Position numbers and translations under genes: made by a program. DNA of 12,258 bases from UBA11346 sp038203025 (GTDB lineage: Bacteria; Planctomycetota; UBA11346), in NCBI GenBank assembly GCA_038203025.1, contig JBBREK010000129.1, positions 1-12,258 on the forward strand. The letters run 5' to 3'. Positions 1-7,211 of this stretch are shown here, piece by piece; position 1 is the stretch's first letter; each line of letters opens with the position of its first letter. Below the pieces are notes generated by a model. The model searched no databases, was not told where the DNA came from, and was given only the letters and a program-made list of their open reading frames with translations.

Positions 1-80
1 ACAGCCTCTTCCTTGAACTCCTTGGTGTACGCCCTCCTCTTCCTCTTGACGATGGGCCGTTCGGGTTGGGTGGTCTTCAT
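1..80 (-). CDS. IS3-family transposase OrfA, N-terminal fragment (runs off left edge)
   Basis: An ATG at 80-78 opens a frame that stays open to the window edge, about 26 codons, and includes KRKRAYTKEFKEEAV. This basic stretch followed by an (Y/F)T-EFK-EAV signature is typical of the start of IS3-family OrfA (the helix-turn-helix DNA-binding protein of the transposase pair). The gene starts about 60 bases inside a plausible IS terminal repeat, as expected for IS3 elements. It runs in the same direction as the defence operon and lies just downstream of it, so operon read-through could reach it. Only the first residues are visible; the rest of OrfA and any OrfB lie outside, so intactness cannot be judged. 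Other transposases with a similar HTH start, such as IS66-type accessory proteins, are less likely. Confidence 0.7.
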   Translation of the reverse strand, partial: MKTTQPERPIVKRKRRAYTKEFKEEA

Positions 81-176
81 GGATGAATCCTATCAGGCTT
101 TTCGAGCCTATCTGGGACTCAACCGAACCGGGGCAGCTTCAAAGGTCGATCGTCATGTGCATCGTGTCTTTCAAAA
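81..176. other. Short non-coding gap between the operon end and the IS OrfA start
   Basis: This is the only non-coding stretch longer than about 10 bases in the window. It holds roughly 35 bases of flanking DNA (142-176), the presumed IS end, and the IS leader. A small hairpin is visible at 95-109: stem AGGCT/AGCCT around a 5-base loop. It lacks a following U-run on the minus strand, so it does not look like an efficient intrinsic terminator. No other terminator is evident after the helicase gene. Confidence 0.5.
114..141 (-). repeat. Putative IS terminal inverted repeat (OrfA-proximal end)
   Basis: This 28-base tract reads, on the minus strand, TGAAGCTGCCCCGGTTCGG and then TTGAGTCCC. It has the TG start and C/G-rich core expected of an IS3-family end and lies about 33 bases upstream of the OrfA start. 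Its partner repeat is not in the window, so the assignment rests on form and position only. Confidence 0.45.
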
Positions 177-2291
177 TCATTTGGTTGTACCCTGGGCCAG
201 CAGCACCAGGGAGCGAGAGATCATTCTAGGCTGCGGCTCCAAGCGTCTTGCGATTGACGTCTTGCGCTGTGCTAGTGGCACTGCCTCAAAGAACTTGAGC
301 GCCTCGGCCTGTTGCTCGTTCGGCGTGATCATGGCCCCGGCCTCTATGGCATCGCAGGTGGTCCTCCAGAGTTCGGCCACGTTCTCGGCCGTATAAGACC
401 CCTTGAGGAGCAGCGAGCGATGGTTGAACGACGAGCGTTCGCCACTCGGGTCCATGAGGTTTGCCAGAAGTCGGTTCATCCTCGTGCCGTAGAAGGTCCA
501 CAGCTGGACCAGGTCGCCACTGATCTGGCTACACACGCCGTCTTTTCCGAGCCAAGTGTAGCCCGTCCGTAGCGCAACTAGCTTGTCAGTCGCTCTCTTT
601 GACCAGCGCGGATTGACCACGTCGCCAGTCAGCACAGCTCGCTCTGCTTCGGCAAATGGCCGACTGATGTCCTGGCCGCCTCCCGCCCATCGCGTCTTGC
701 CGCTGTCCGGCGCTGGCTTCACGAATACCTGTCGACGCTTCCAATCGACGTCGGTGACCGCCCAATGTCGGCCGCCCAAGGTCAGGATGGTCGGACGGCC
801 TTGCTGGATGGCCATGCTGTTGTCGATGGAGAATGTCAGCTGGTCGAGGGTGGCTATCGAGCTGCGACCGTGGAGGACCTCAAGGACGGGCTGGCTGGTG
901 AAGACGCTTACCAGCTCCAAGAAGTGCTTGCGACCGAAGGTCTTCTCGCCGGCTTGGTCGAACCACAGGAGACCGTTGTCGTCTCGCAAGATCCCACTGG
1001 ACACCATGTACTTGAACAGGGCGTCAACATCACCGACAGGCAGACCAAGCATCCCAGGAACATGCGCTAGCCAACGCCTCCAATCGTCTGACTTCAGACC
1101 GCCGGTCTGAAGAGCCAGCGCCATGACCTGATGAGCAAGCAGGTGATACGGGAGCGGTGGTGGGATGACGGGCTCCACATGACCGCTCTCCCAGAGTTGG
1201 ATGAGCCCGGCGGCCCGTTCTAGTCCATCGTCGCTGGTCGCCAGAAATAGGCAGTTTGGCACGGCGTTCTTACGACGACCCGTGCGCCCCATGCGCTGAA
1301 GAAAGCTAGCCACACGGGTGGGAGCGTCGATTTGGATGACCCGATCAAGATCGCCGATGTCGATGCCTAGCTCCAGCGCACTGGTGGCAACAATGACGCA
1401 GTCCTTTTCTTCAGCGAAGGCCAGTTCGGTCTGGGTACGACTGTCCTTACTCAGCGAGCTATGGGTAACAAATGCTCGAATACCAGAACCCCGGAGCAGG
1501 CTGCCAATCTCCTCTGCTCTGGCTCGACTGTCAGTGAAGACGAGCCGCTTTTCACCGCGATGTAGCCTGCCGATAACTTTTGCAGCGTTTGCGGGGCTGC
1601 CGACAAAGTCGAGCTGCACCTCTGGCACCACAGGCTGGGCATTGCTCGAACGAATGACCGGATGCGGCGCATCGAGGCCCACGTTGAGCCAATCGGCCAG
1701 CTCCTGTGGGTTGCCCACCGTGGCGGACAGACCGATCCGTTGCAACGGTCGACCAGCGAGAACGCTCAGGCGAGACAGTACCGACAGGAGGTGCCATCCG
1801 CGATCGTCGCCAGCAAAGGCATGGACCTCGTCGATGACCACGGCCCGGAGGTTGGCAAACATCCGCACCTTGTCGGTGCTGGTCCCGATGAGCATGCCCT
1901 CCAGGCTCTCCGGAGTAGTCAGCAGGCAGCTTGGTGGGTTCGCCCGCAGACGCTTCTTGTCGCCCTCAGAGATGTCTCCATGCCAAGGGGCAGCTTCATG
2001 GCCGACGAGCTGAAAATACCCTCGTAACCGAGCTTCTTGGTTATTGATGAGTGCCTTGAGCGGGCTCAGGTAGATGATGGACAGCGGCTTCCAGTGCTCA
2101 GTCAGCATCCGACTGATTAAGGGGAAGAACGCAGCCTCAGTTTTTCCGCCTGCCGTCTGGGCCTGAACGATGATGTTCTGACCGGCAAGGACCGGCTCGA
2201 TGCACGCTTCCTGAACCTCACGCAGCCCCGGCCAGCCGATGCTGTTGACGATGTGGTACTGGAGAGCTGGATCGAGACGGTCGAAGCTCAC
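177..2291 (-). CDS. brxHI: BrxHI: Lhr-like SF2 DEAD/DEAH helicase of a BREX system
   Basis: The 704-residue protein has a complete superfamily 2 helicase core: motif I QTAGGKT (about 45-51), Ia LSPLKAL (75-81), Ib TTPES (125-129), motif II DEVH (154-157), motif III SAT (189-191), motif IV LVFTDSR (250-256), motif V ATSALELGIDIGDLD (302-316) and motif VI QRMGRTGRR (332-340). DEVHAF-GDDRG and the SATVGNP context are typical of Lhr-like helicases, the class named BrxHI in type 2 and type 6 BREX loci. It should use ATP to translocate on or unwind DNA; its exact BREX role is not established. The start is GTG, inside a GTGA overlap with the brxD stop, with GAGG at 2296-2299 as ribosome-binding site. 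It is the last operon gene and looks full length; the IS end lies about 35 bases after the stop and does not truncate it. Confidence 0.87.
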   Translation of the reverse strand: MSFDRLDPALQYHIVNSIGWPGLREVQEACIEPVLAGQNIIVQAQTAGGKTEAAFFPLISRMLTEHWKPLSIIYLSPLKALINNQEARLRGYFQLVGHEAAPWHGDISEGDKKRLRANPPSCLLTTPESLEGMLIGTSTDKVRMFANLRAVVIDEVHAFAGDDRGWHLLSVLSRLSVLAGRPLQRIGLSATVGNPQELADWLNVGLDAPHPVIRSSNAQPVVPEVQLDFVGSPANAAKVIGRLHRGEKRLVFTDSRARAEEIGSLLRGSGIRAFVTHSSLSKDSRTQTELAFAEEKDCVIVATSALELGIDIGDLDRVIQIDAPTRVASFLQRMGRTGRRKNAVPNCLFLATSDDGLERAAGLIQLWESGHVEPVIPPPLPYHLLAHQVMALALQTGGLKSDDWRRWLAHVPGMLGLPVGDVDALFKYMVSSGILRDDNGLLWFDQAGEKTFGRKHFLELVSVFTSQPVLEVLHGRSSIATLDQLTFSIDNSMAIQQGRPTILTLGGRHWAVTDVDWKRRQVFVKPAPDSGKTRWAGGGQDISRPFAEAERAVLTGDVVNPRWSKRATDKLVALRTGYTWLGKDGVCSQISGDLVQLWTFYGTRMNRLLANLMDPSGERSSFNHRSLLLKGSYTAENVAELWRTTCDAIEAGAMITPNEQQAEALKFFEAVPLAQRKTSIARRLEPQPRMISRSLVLLAQGTTK

Positions 2292-3619
2292 GGGGCCTCG
2301 GTGTCGAGGGTGATGTCATCGACACCCTTGATAGCGGCCTGCTCCTGGGCAGACAACTCGCCGGTGCTCATGGTCAGCTGGTAGTGCTGGCGCGGATCAA
2401 AATCGGCGAACTGATCTACGCGATCCAGGATGTCCCCGACCAACTTCTTCAAAAAGATGCGCGGTGCTACGCCGACCTTGCCGCCAAGGCCGCCAGTGAC
2501 GGCATTGCCGAGATCGGCAACATAGCGGTCGTCCACCAGGCGGCGCACGCGCTCCTCGGTCTTGGCTCCTTGGGCGAAGAGGTCGCGGATCTTGATGCCG
2601 ACGGTGGTCAGGCGATCCCGGTCGAAGGGCGAGAGGCGGATCTGAACGGCCCGAGGATTGTCAAAGCGAGCGTCGGTGCCGAAGTCGGTGTGCAGGCGCT
2701 GCGCCAATGGCGGCAAGCGTTGCACCCCTTGGGTGCCGTCGAAGAACGCCGGGGTTCCGGTGATGACCAGGTAGAGTCCAGGGAAGCGTCCCTGATAAAC
2801 CTCGTCAATGAACTGGCGTAAGGCATTGAGGCTCTTCTCGCGAACGTCACCACGCACACGTTGCAGCGTCTCGACCTCATCGAGCACCAGCACCAGTCCT
2901 GGCTTGCCCATGTCCTTGAGCAGCGCGAGGAGACCGCGCATGCACGACAGAGCGCCGTTGTGGTCGATGTCGCCCTTGATGGCTGCCACACGCTTGGTTG
3001 CCATGCCGATGTTCGGCAAGCCTGACAGCCAACCAATCAAGCCCTCAGCCACCGACGGATCACCGTCGGCGATCGAGCGCCGGTAACCGCGTAGGGCCGC
3101 GGCGAAGGCCGGGTTCTCCTTCGAGATGCCCGCCAGGCGCTTGGTGATCAGCTCGTCCGTGGCCGCCACGAGGGCATTGCTGTCGTTGGGATCAATGCCA
3201 CCCGACGACAGAACGTCTTCCTCCAAGCAGTAGAACCAACCGTCAACGATCGAGCGTAGCGCACCGGACTCGCAGTCCGATGTCGACAGGCGCTCCATCA
3301 TTCGGCGATAGACTGTCTCCAGGCGATGCAGAGGAGTCTCGGTCTCGCTGATCTGGACCTCGGCGGTCGCGAAGCCTTTCAGCTTGGCCTGTTCCTGCAT
3401 CCAGCGCGCAAAGAAGGTCTTGCCGGTGCCGTACTCGCCACGCACGCACTTGAAGACGCCGGAACCGCCGGCGACCCGATCCAGCTCCTCCAGGATCGTC
3501 GGGGCGAAGCGCTCCAGTCCGACAGCAAAGACGTCCAGGCTACGACTGGGAACGGTGCCGCGTCGCAGTGCGTCGATGATGTCCTGTCGCCGTTGGGGGC
3601 TGATCCGGTCGGTGGTCAT
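2288..3619 (-). CDS. brxD: BrxD: BREX P-loop ATPase (DUF2791 / BrxC-BrxD family)
   Basis: The 443-residue cytoplasmic protein has an AAA/STAND-type ATPase core: Walker A GEYGTGKT (about 61-68), Walker B LVLVLDEVE (242-250) and a sensor-like LVITGTP (284-290). The early PSRSLDVFAVGLERF segment before the P-loop and the DEVETLQR context fit the DUF2791 family, to which BrxD belongs. Length of about 440 residues is usual. In type 2 and type 6 BREX, brxD immediately precedes brxHI, exactly as here. It overlaps the upstream gene by ATGA and the helicase gene by GTGA; an AGGA at 3628-3631 lies 8 bases before the ATG. The ATPase role follows from motifs; its partner in the defence complex is not known from sequence. 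No truncation is seen. Confidence 0.87.
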   Translation of the reverse strand: MTTDRISPQRRQDIIDALRRGTVPSRSLDVFAVGLERFAPTILEELDRVAGGSGVFKCVRGEYGTGKTFFARWMQEQAKLKGFATAEVQISETETPLHRLETVYRRMMERLSTSDCESGALRSIVDGWFYCLEEDVLSSGGIDPNDSNALVAATDELITKRLAGISKENPAFAAALRGYRRSIADGDPSVAEGLIGWLSGLPNIGMATKRVAAIKGDIDHNGALSCMRGLLALLKDMGKPGLVLVLDEVETLQRVRGDVREKSLNALRQFIDEVYQGRFPGLYLVITGTPAFFDGTQGVQRLPPLAQRLHTDFGTDARFDNPRAVQIRLSPFDRDRLTTVGIKIRDLFAQGAKTEERVRRLVDDRYVADLGNAVTGGLGGKVGVAPRIFLKKLVGDILDRVDQFADFDPRQHYQLTMSTGELSAQEQAAIKGVDDITLDTEAP

Positions 3620-4485
3620 GATCCGTGTCCTGCAAGAAACTGACGTATGGCGAGGTCGCGATCGAGCCGAACAAAGCCCCGGTCGGAGGTGAGTTCGAGC
3701 ACCTGATAGCCGTCGAGGTTGAAGATGCGGGCTGCCTGGGCGATGATGCCGCCAATGCGGATCTCAGGGCATCCGATGACCTTGGCCAGCCGCGGAAGTG
3801 GCAGCTGCCGACCTGGTGCGGCATCAAGAGCGCCCAAGAGCTGACCCAGCACGGCGTCGGTTGGGCGGTGGCGACCAGCATGCCGCGTGGCTTGGTGGTA
3901 GCCGCATTGGGTGAAAATCCGTTGGACCCACTCTGGTATATCAATGACAGGGACCGGAACCGAAGGTGCAGTGGCGACCGCTACCGACGAGACCGTCTGC
4001 CGGCCATCGGTTGGCGGTGGTACGATGAGGAGCGGCAACGGCATGTACGGCGCAGCGATCAGTTCCCACTCGACCTCGACTGGCTGGCTATCCTTGACCG
4101 CGAGTGCCTTGCCGACGCCGGCGAAGGTGAACGGGCTACGCGATTCACGACGGTAGAAGATGAAGACGGGGTTTGTACCCGACACTATGTCAACGATGGA
4201 GGCTTGGCCGATGTGCGACTTGGTCTTACCGAACCAGGTCATTCGTCCGTTTTCAAGGCGATCGCCGTAGTCATGGCCGGTGCGCCCAGGTGTACCGATG
4301 TTGCTGAATATGAACCAGTAGCCGTCGTACTTCGTGTAGCCGGTGTTCCAGTTGCCGTTCCGCCGCTTTTCCGCCACCTCGAAGATGCGGTAGAGGCTCT
4401 CCTTGGTGTACTCCTTCCCCACCTCGAATGGACACAGCCGAGGAGTTGGTTGATCGTAGATTTCGGGAAGTCGCTCGGCAGCCAT
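3616..4485 (-). CDS. DUF3427-like domain fused to a PglZ-type C-terminal domain; possible modified-DNA reader
   Basis: The 289-residue protein has two parts. Residues 20-145 carry a run of conserved-looking motifs: GNWNTGY (44-50), YWFIFSNIG (56-64), GRTGHDYGDR (67-76), WFGKTKSH (84-91), VFIFYRRE (107-114) and SPFTFAGVGKA (117-127). I recall this pattern from domains at the ends of HNH and PLD-type restriction enzymes (DUF3427-like, with SRA/EVE-like reader folds suggested), so modified-DNA recognition is a reasonable guess, not a demonstration. No catalytic nuclease motif is visible. After a Pro/Val-rich linker (about 146-184), residues 186-286 align without gaps to PglZ 803-903. The gene starts 8 bases after pglZ and overlaps brxD by ATGA, so it is made with the BREX core. 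It is not a standard type 2 BREX gene. GGAG at 4499-4502 is 13 bases before the ATG, rather far. Confidence 0.65.
   Translation of the reverse strand: MAAERLPEIYDQPTPRLCPFEVGKEYTKESLYRIFEVAEKRRNGNWNTGYTKYDGYWFIFSNIGTPGRTGHDYGDRLENGRMTWFGKTKSHIGQASIVDIVSGTNPVFIFYRRESRSPFTFAGVGKALAVKDSQPVEVEWELIAAPYMPLPLLIVPPPTDGRQTVSSVAVATAPSVPVPVIDIPEWVQRIFTQCGYHQATRHAGRHRPTDAVLGQLLGALDAAPGRQLPLPRLAKVIGCPEIRIGGIIAQAARIFNLDGYQVLELTSDRGFVRLDRDLAIRQFLAGHGS
3628..3930 (-). repeat. Second copy of the PglZ C-terminal domain (in the 289-residue protein)
   Basis: This encodes residues 186-286 of the 289-residue protein, which align gap-free with PglZ residues 803-903 (encoded at 4503-4805). Counted by eye, about 40 of the last 80 positions are identical, including RP-DA, ALDAAPG, NL-GY and RLDR-LAI-QF. 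W186, R189, Y196 and AGR 203-205 also match. Predicted short helices followed by a GY-hairpin-like end suggest a winged-helix fold, which is inference. The DNA has diverged more than the protein, so this is an old duplication or a domain fusion, not a recent direct repeat. Confidence 0.85.
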
Positions 4486-4493
4486 GGCGGGCG

Positions 4494-7211
4494 TCAGGCT
4501 CCGGCCAGCTCGAATTGGGTGATGGCGAGTTGACGATCCAGGCGGATGTAGCCCTGGTCATCGGTATAGGTCAGAATGCGGTAGCCTTCGAGGTTGAGCA
4601 TGCGAGCAACTGTGGCGACGATGCCCTTCATGCGGACTGCCGGAACATGCAGCAGTTCGGCAAGGTTCCGCTCCGACATCTGGCCGCCAGGAGCTGCGTC
4701 GAGGGCTGTCAGCAGGGCCAGCACCTGGGCATCGTCGGGGCGACGTCGACCAGCCTGAGCCGAAGACTGTTGGTAAGCTGGGCTGAGCAGCAGGCGCAGT
4801 GGCCAACTCGCCTTTTTCTGTGGGTCGTCGAACAGCGTGAGCTGGTTGGGGTCCTGGGGAGGTGCCTTCGTCTTGGGCTTGGGTGTAACCACCATCGGGA
4901 CAACCGGGGCTGCGGCGACATCAGACTCCAGACGCCACCAAGCTGGCTGCGGGATGTGCACCTCGTTCCAGCCGTCGATAGTGTGATCGAGCTTGGCCAG
5001 GATGAGACAGGGCGGGATCAGTTCCTGCGGGGTCAACCCACCGTGGTAGCCATTCTTCTTCCCACCGTACCGCAGCTTTTCGCTCCAGGGTGCGGTCAGG
5101 GTCGAGCCATAGAGGCCAAGCCGTGGGCCAGAGACCGCAAACTCGCCGTCTCGCGGTGTAGCCGTGTGCCAGCGCTCTCCGCCATCCGCCGTACCCGTGG
5201 CACCGCTGACCCAGTGATCCAGGACGTGCCCGTGGTCACTGCACAGGATGATTGCCCGCTTTGACGAGCCTGCCGCTGCCAGGAGGTCGTTCAGCACCCG
5301 GATCGACTCCAGATTCCAGGTTCGCTGGCAGCCATCGTCCTTGGTGAGATGGTCGTCCACCGCATTGACCACGACGCCGACGATGCGCTGCTTTTGGTTT
5401 CCCAAGGCGGCCAGGATCTGGCTGCTGAGGCCCTGACGGCCGGTCTCTTCCAGGTCCTTGCGGTGGAACAGCACGGGAGGATTGCCGCTCCCGCTGACCG
5501 CCCGCAGCTCGTGATGCTCGGCGAAGCCATGGCGTTCATCGCCTGCCTCGCCTCGGGCCAACGTACCGCAGAGTAGGCTGGTCCGGGCGTACTCGGTCAC
5601 GCTGGGCACCGTGGTCATCACTGGGCCGGGCATGGCGACACCGTCGACAGTCCGACTTCGCATCGTCCAGTAGTTCCGTTCGAGGTGCCCCAGCAGTTCC
5701 TGGGTCACCGGCCAGGACATGCCATCCATGACCAGCACCAGCACCTTGTTGTCCGTCGCGACCTCGCCGACAACCCGTCGATTGAGGTCTTCGATACGCA
5801 GGATTTCTGGGAACTGGTCAGGAGTGCGGTTCCAATCGACCACAAGTTCAGCAAACTGGCGGTTGAAGACCTCGCGCCTCGCCAGGACCAGATCGTTGAG
5901 CCTCCGATAGACGGCTTGCAGTTCCGGTACCTGATCTCCACCCACCACGCCATGGCGGGCCCAATCCACGAAGGCGAGTTGCACCTGGTAGGTGCACATG
6001 GCGTCCGGCAGACGTCCAGCCGGTTCTGGCGCACTACGCAGCCAGCGAGCCAGTCGGGTCGCCATGTCCACCTTGGTCTGGCGATGGCTGTCGCCGCGGC
6101 CATCCCAGTGCCTGCTGACGCCGCTGGCGGCAGCCAGCAGGTCAGTGTCGTTGGAGCTGCGGTCGAGATGTCGGACCAGGGCTTTGGCAAACGCCACGAG
6201 GCGCTGTTCGTAGCCCTGGGGAGCGACATCGCTGAGATAGGCGAAGGCGCCGGCCTGGACCTGCTGGAGCAGCCCATCAGCACGCTTACTCAGGCGGCGC
6301 TGCGCGGAGACCTCCAAGGACTGCAACACGTGCACGGCCTCCAGGCTCCATTCCCGAACTTCTTTGAGCTGATCCTTCCGGTGCCCGGTGATGAGCTGCA
6401 GCCGGACCTCTGCCTGCACCAGCTCGGTGTGCGCCGTGGCAGTCTCGTGGCAGACGACGCCGAAGACCAGGCCGATAGGAATGAGGTCGCTGGCTGGCAC
6501 CGTAGCTGCTACCTGTAGCAGCTGGGCCGCCAGGGATGAGCGCTCCGCCAGCCAGGCACGGGCCGCGTCACGCACCTCAACCGATGCCGTCCGCAGGAGT
6601 CGCGTCGCGTCGTCGTCCACCGACCACGCCAGGATCTCTCGTGGCGTAGGATCGCCACTTGGCAGTCCCAATACCTGGGTGCAGACGCACGACCAGAAGG
6701 TCGTCCGATCCAGGACACCAGTGGTGACGGCCGGGAATCCGCCGGCTGGGCGGTGCTGCAAGAGGGCGATAGCCAGCTCAGGATTGACGCGGATGCGCGC
6801 ATCCGCCGAGCGCGCTCCAAACTCGGCCAGGAGCACACGCCAGGGGGCGATCTCACGGATGCAGCCGTGCATGAGCCGGGTCTTCACATCGTCGGGGAGA
6901 TGTGCGTCCGGCACCTCCGCGAGGATGACGACATGACGATCCTTCTTCCGACCGGCTTCAGCCAGGTGGTGCCTGAGCTCCAACATGCTGCGCGCACCGA
7001 CGGCCTCGAACTGGAAGGCCTGTTCGCCACTCTGGTGTTCCTTCCGACGCTGGAACTTCACCGTCTCGGTGAACGTCTTCGCGCCTTCCCAGGCAGGACT
7101 GCCGTGGAAGACCAGGGCGACCCACGGCAGGTTGTGTCGTGGGCCTTCCAGGTGCCGCTGCACCTCCATCCGCACGTGCTGTTGCAGATGATCCAGGGTG
7201 ACCGAGCTCAT
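4494..7211 (-). CDS. pglZ: PglZ: BREX alkaline-phosphatase-superfamily protein
   Basis: The 905-residue protein has a long N-terminal region (about 1-485) with a helix-rich middle, then a PglZ alkaline-phosphatase-like domain: a metal-site strand VLVLVMDGMSW (490-500, D496), MTTVPSVTEYARTSLLCG (532-549, the PS-T segment with the presumed nucleophile region), NAVDDH (616-621), a SDHGH metal motif (658-662) and HGGLTPQELIPP (723-734). A proline-rich linker (about 765-800) leads to a C-terminal winged-helix-like domain (803-903). Length and order fit type 2 BREX PglZ. PglZ is a core component of all BREX types; phosphatase activity is predicted from fold and is not proven for most members. The ATG is in a TGATG overlap with the pglY stop, indicating coupling. 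The linker contains QLTLF, resembling a sliding-clamp-binding peptide. Confidence 0.9.
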   Translation of the reverse strand: MSSVTLDHLQQHVRMEVQRHLEGPRHNLPWVALVFHGSPAWEGAKTFTETVKFQRRKEHQSGEQAFQFEAVGARSMLELRHHLAEAGRKKDRHVVILAEVPDAHLPDDVKTRLMHGCIREIAPWRVLLAEFGARSADARIRVNPELAIALLQHRPAGGFPAVTTGVLDRTTFWSCVCTQVLGLPSGDPTPREILAWSVDDDATRLLRTASVEVRDAARAWLAERSSLAAQLLQVAATVPASDLIPIGLVFGVVCHETATAHTELVQAEVRLQLITGHRKDQLKEVREWSLEAVHVLQSLEVSAQRRLSKRADGLLQQVQAGAFAYLSDVAPQGYEQRLVAFAKALVRHLDRSSNDTDLLAAASGVSRHWDGRGDSHRQTKVDMATRLARWLRSAPEPAGRLPDAMCTYQVQLAFVDWARHGVVGGDQVPELQAVYRRLNDLVLARREVFNRQFAELVVDWNRTPDQFPEILRIEDLNRRVVGEVATDNKVLVLVMDGMSWPVTQELLGHLERNYWTMRSRTVDGVAMPGPVMTTVPSVTEYARTSLLCGTLARGEAGDERHGFAEHHELRAVSGSGNPPVLFHRKDLEETGRQGLSSQILAALGNQKQRIVGVVVNAVDDHLTKDDGCQRTWNLESIRVLNDLLAAAGSSKRAIILCSDHGHVLDHWVSGATGTADGGERWHTATPRDGEFAVSGPRLGLYGSTLTAPWSEKLRYGGKKNGYHGGLTPQELIPPCLILAKLDHTIDGWNEVHIPQPAWWRLESDVAAAPVVPMVVTPKPKTKAPPQDPNQLTLFDDPQKKASWPLRLLLSPAYQQSSAQAGRRRPDDAQVLALLTALDAAPGGQMSERNLAELLHVPAVRMKGIVATVARMLNLEGYRILTYTDDQGYIRLDRQLAITQFELAGA
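4503..4805 (-). repeat. PglZ C-terminal domain, the paralogous partner of 3628-3930
   Basis: This encodes PglZ residues 803-903, ending LDRQLAITQF. The segment aligns gap-free with the C-terminus of the next gene's product. From memory, type 2 PglZ proteins usually end with such a domain (a NV/NL-GY motif, then LD--L---QF), so this copy is probably ancestral and the copy in the 289-residue protein derived. Confidence 0.82.
4830..4844 (-). other. QLTLF peptide in the PglZ linker: candidate beta sliding-clamp-binding motif
   Basis: PglZ residues 790-794 read QLTLF, followed by DDP, within a proline- and lysine-rich, probably disordered linker between the phosphatase-like domain and the C-terminal domain. 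The bacterial DnaN-binding pentapeptide consensus is close to QL(S/D)LF, and such motifs usually sit in flexible linkers or tails. Match and placement are seen; binding is inference. Confidence 0.4.

Larger units (their letters stand above)
1..141 (-). mobile_element. End of an IS3-family insertion sequence (partial)
   Basis: On the minus strand the segment from about 141 downward begins TGAAGCTGCCCCGGTTCG and leads into an OrfA-like start codon at 80. A terminus starting with TG followed by a CCCCGG core resembles inverted repeats of several IS3-group elements (recalled family pattern, not searched). The element would be inserted only about 35 bases after the helicase stop codon. The other terminus and the target duplication are outside the window, so the outer boundary at 141 is an estimate. 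Confidence 0.6.

Noticed and set aside
95..109. Hairpin AGGCT/AGCCT as an intrinsic terminator for the operon
   Set aside because: The stem is only 5 base pairs, no U-run follows on the minus strand, and it lies within the presumed IS leader.
13..396. Plus-strand open frame of 127 codons at the left edge with a hydrophobic start
   Set aside because: It crosses the IS OrfA start, the IS end and the helicase 3' end on the opposite strand, so it is a chance frame.
3616..4485. HNH or PLD nuclease activity in the DUF3427-like protein
   Set aside because: No HNH, HxK or PD-(D/E)XK motif is visible in the 289 residues; only the accessory-type domain and the PglZ-type tail are present.
3625..4533. 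Plus-strand open frame of 302 codons opposite the 289-residue gene, and a neighbouring one at 4428-5264
   Set aside because: Both are antisense shadows; the minus-strand reading has domain homology and coupled junctions, while these have none.
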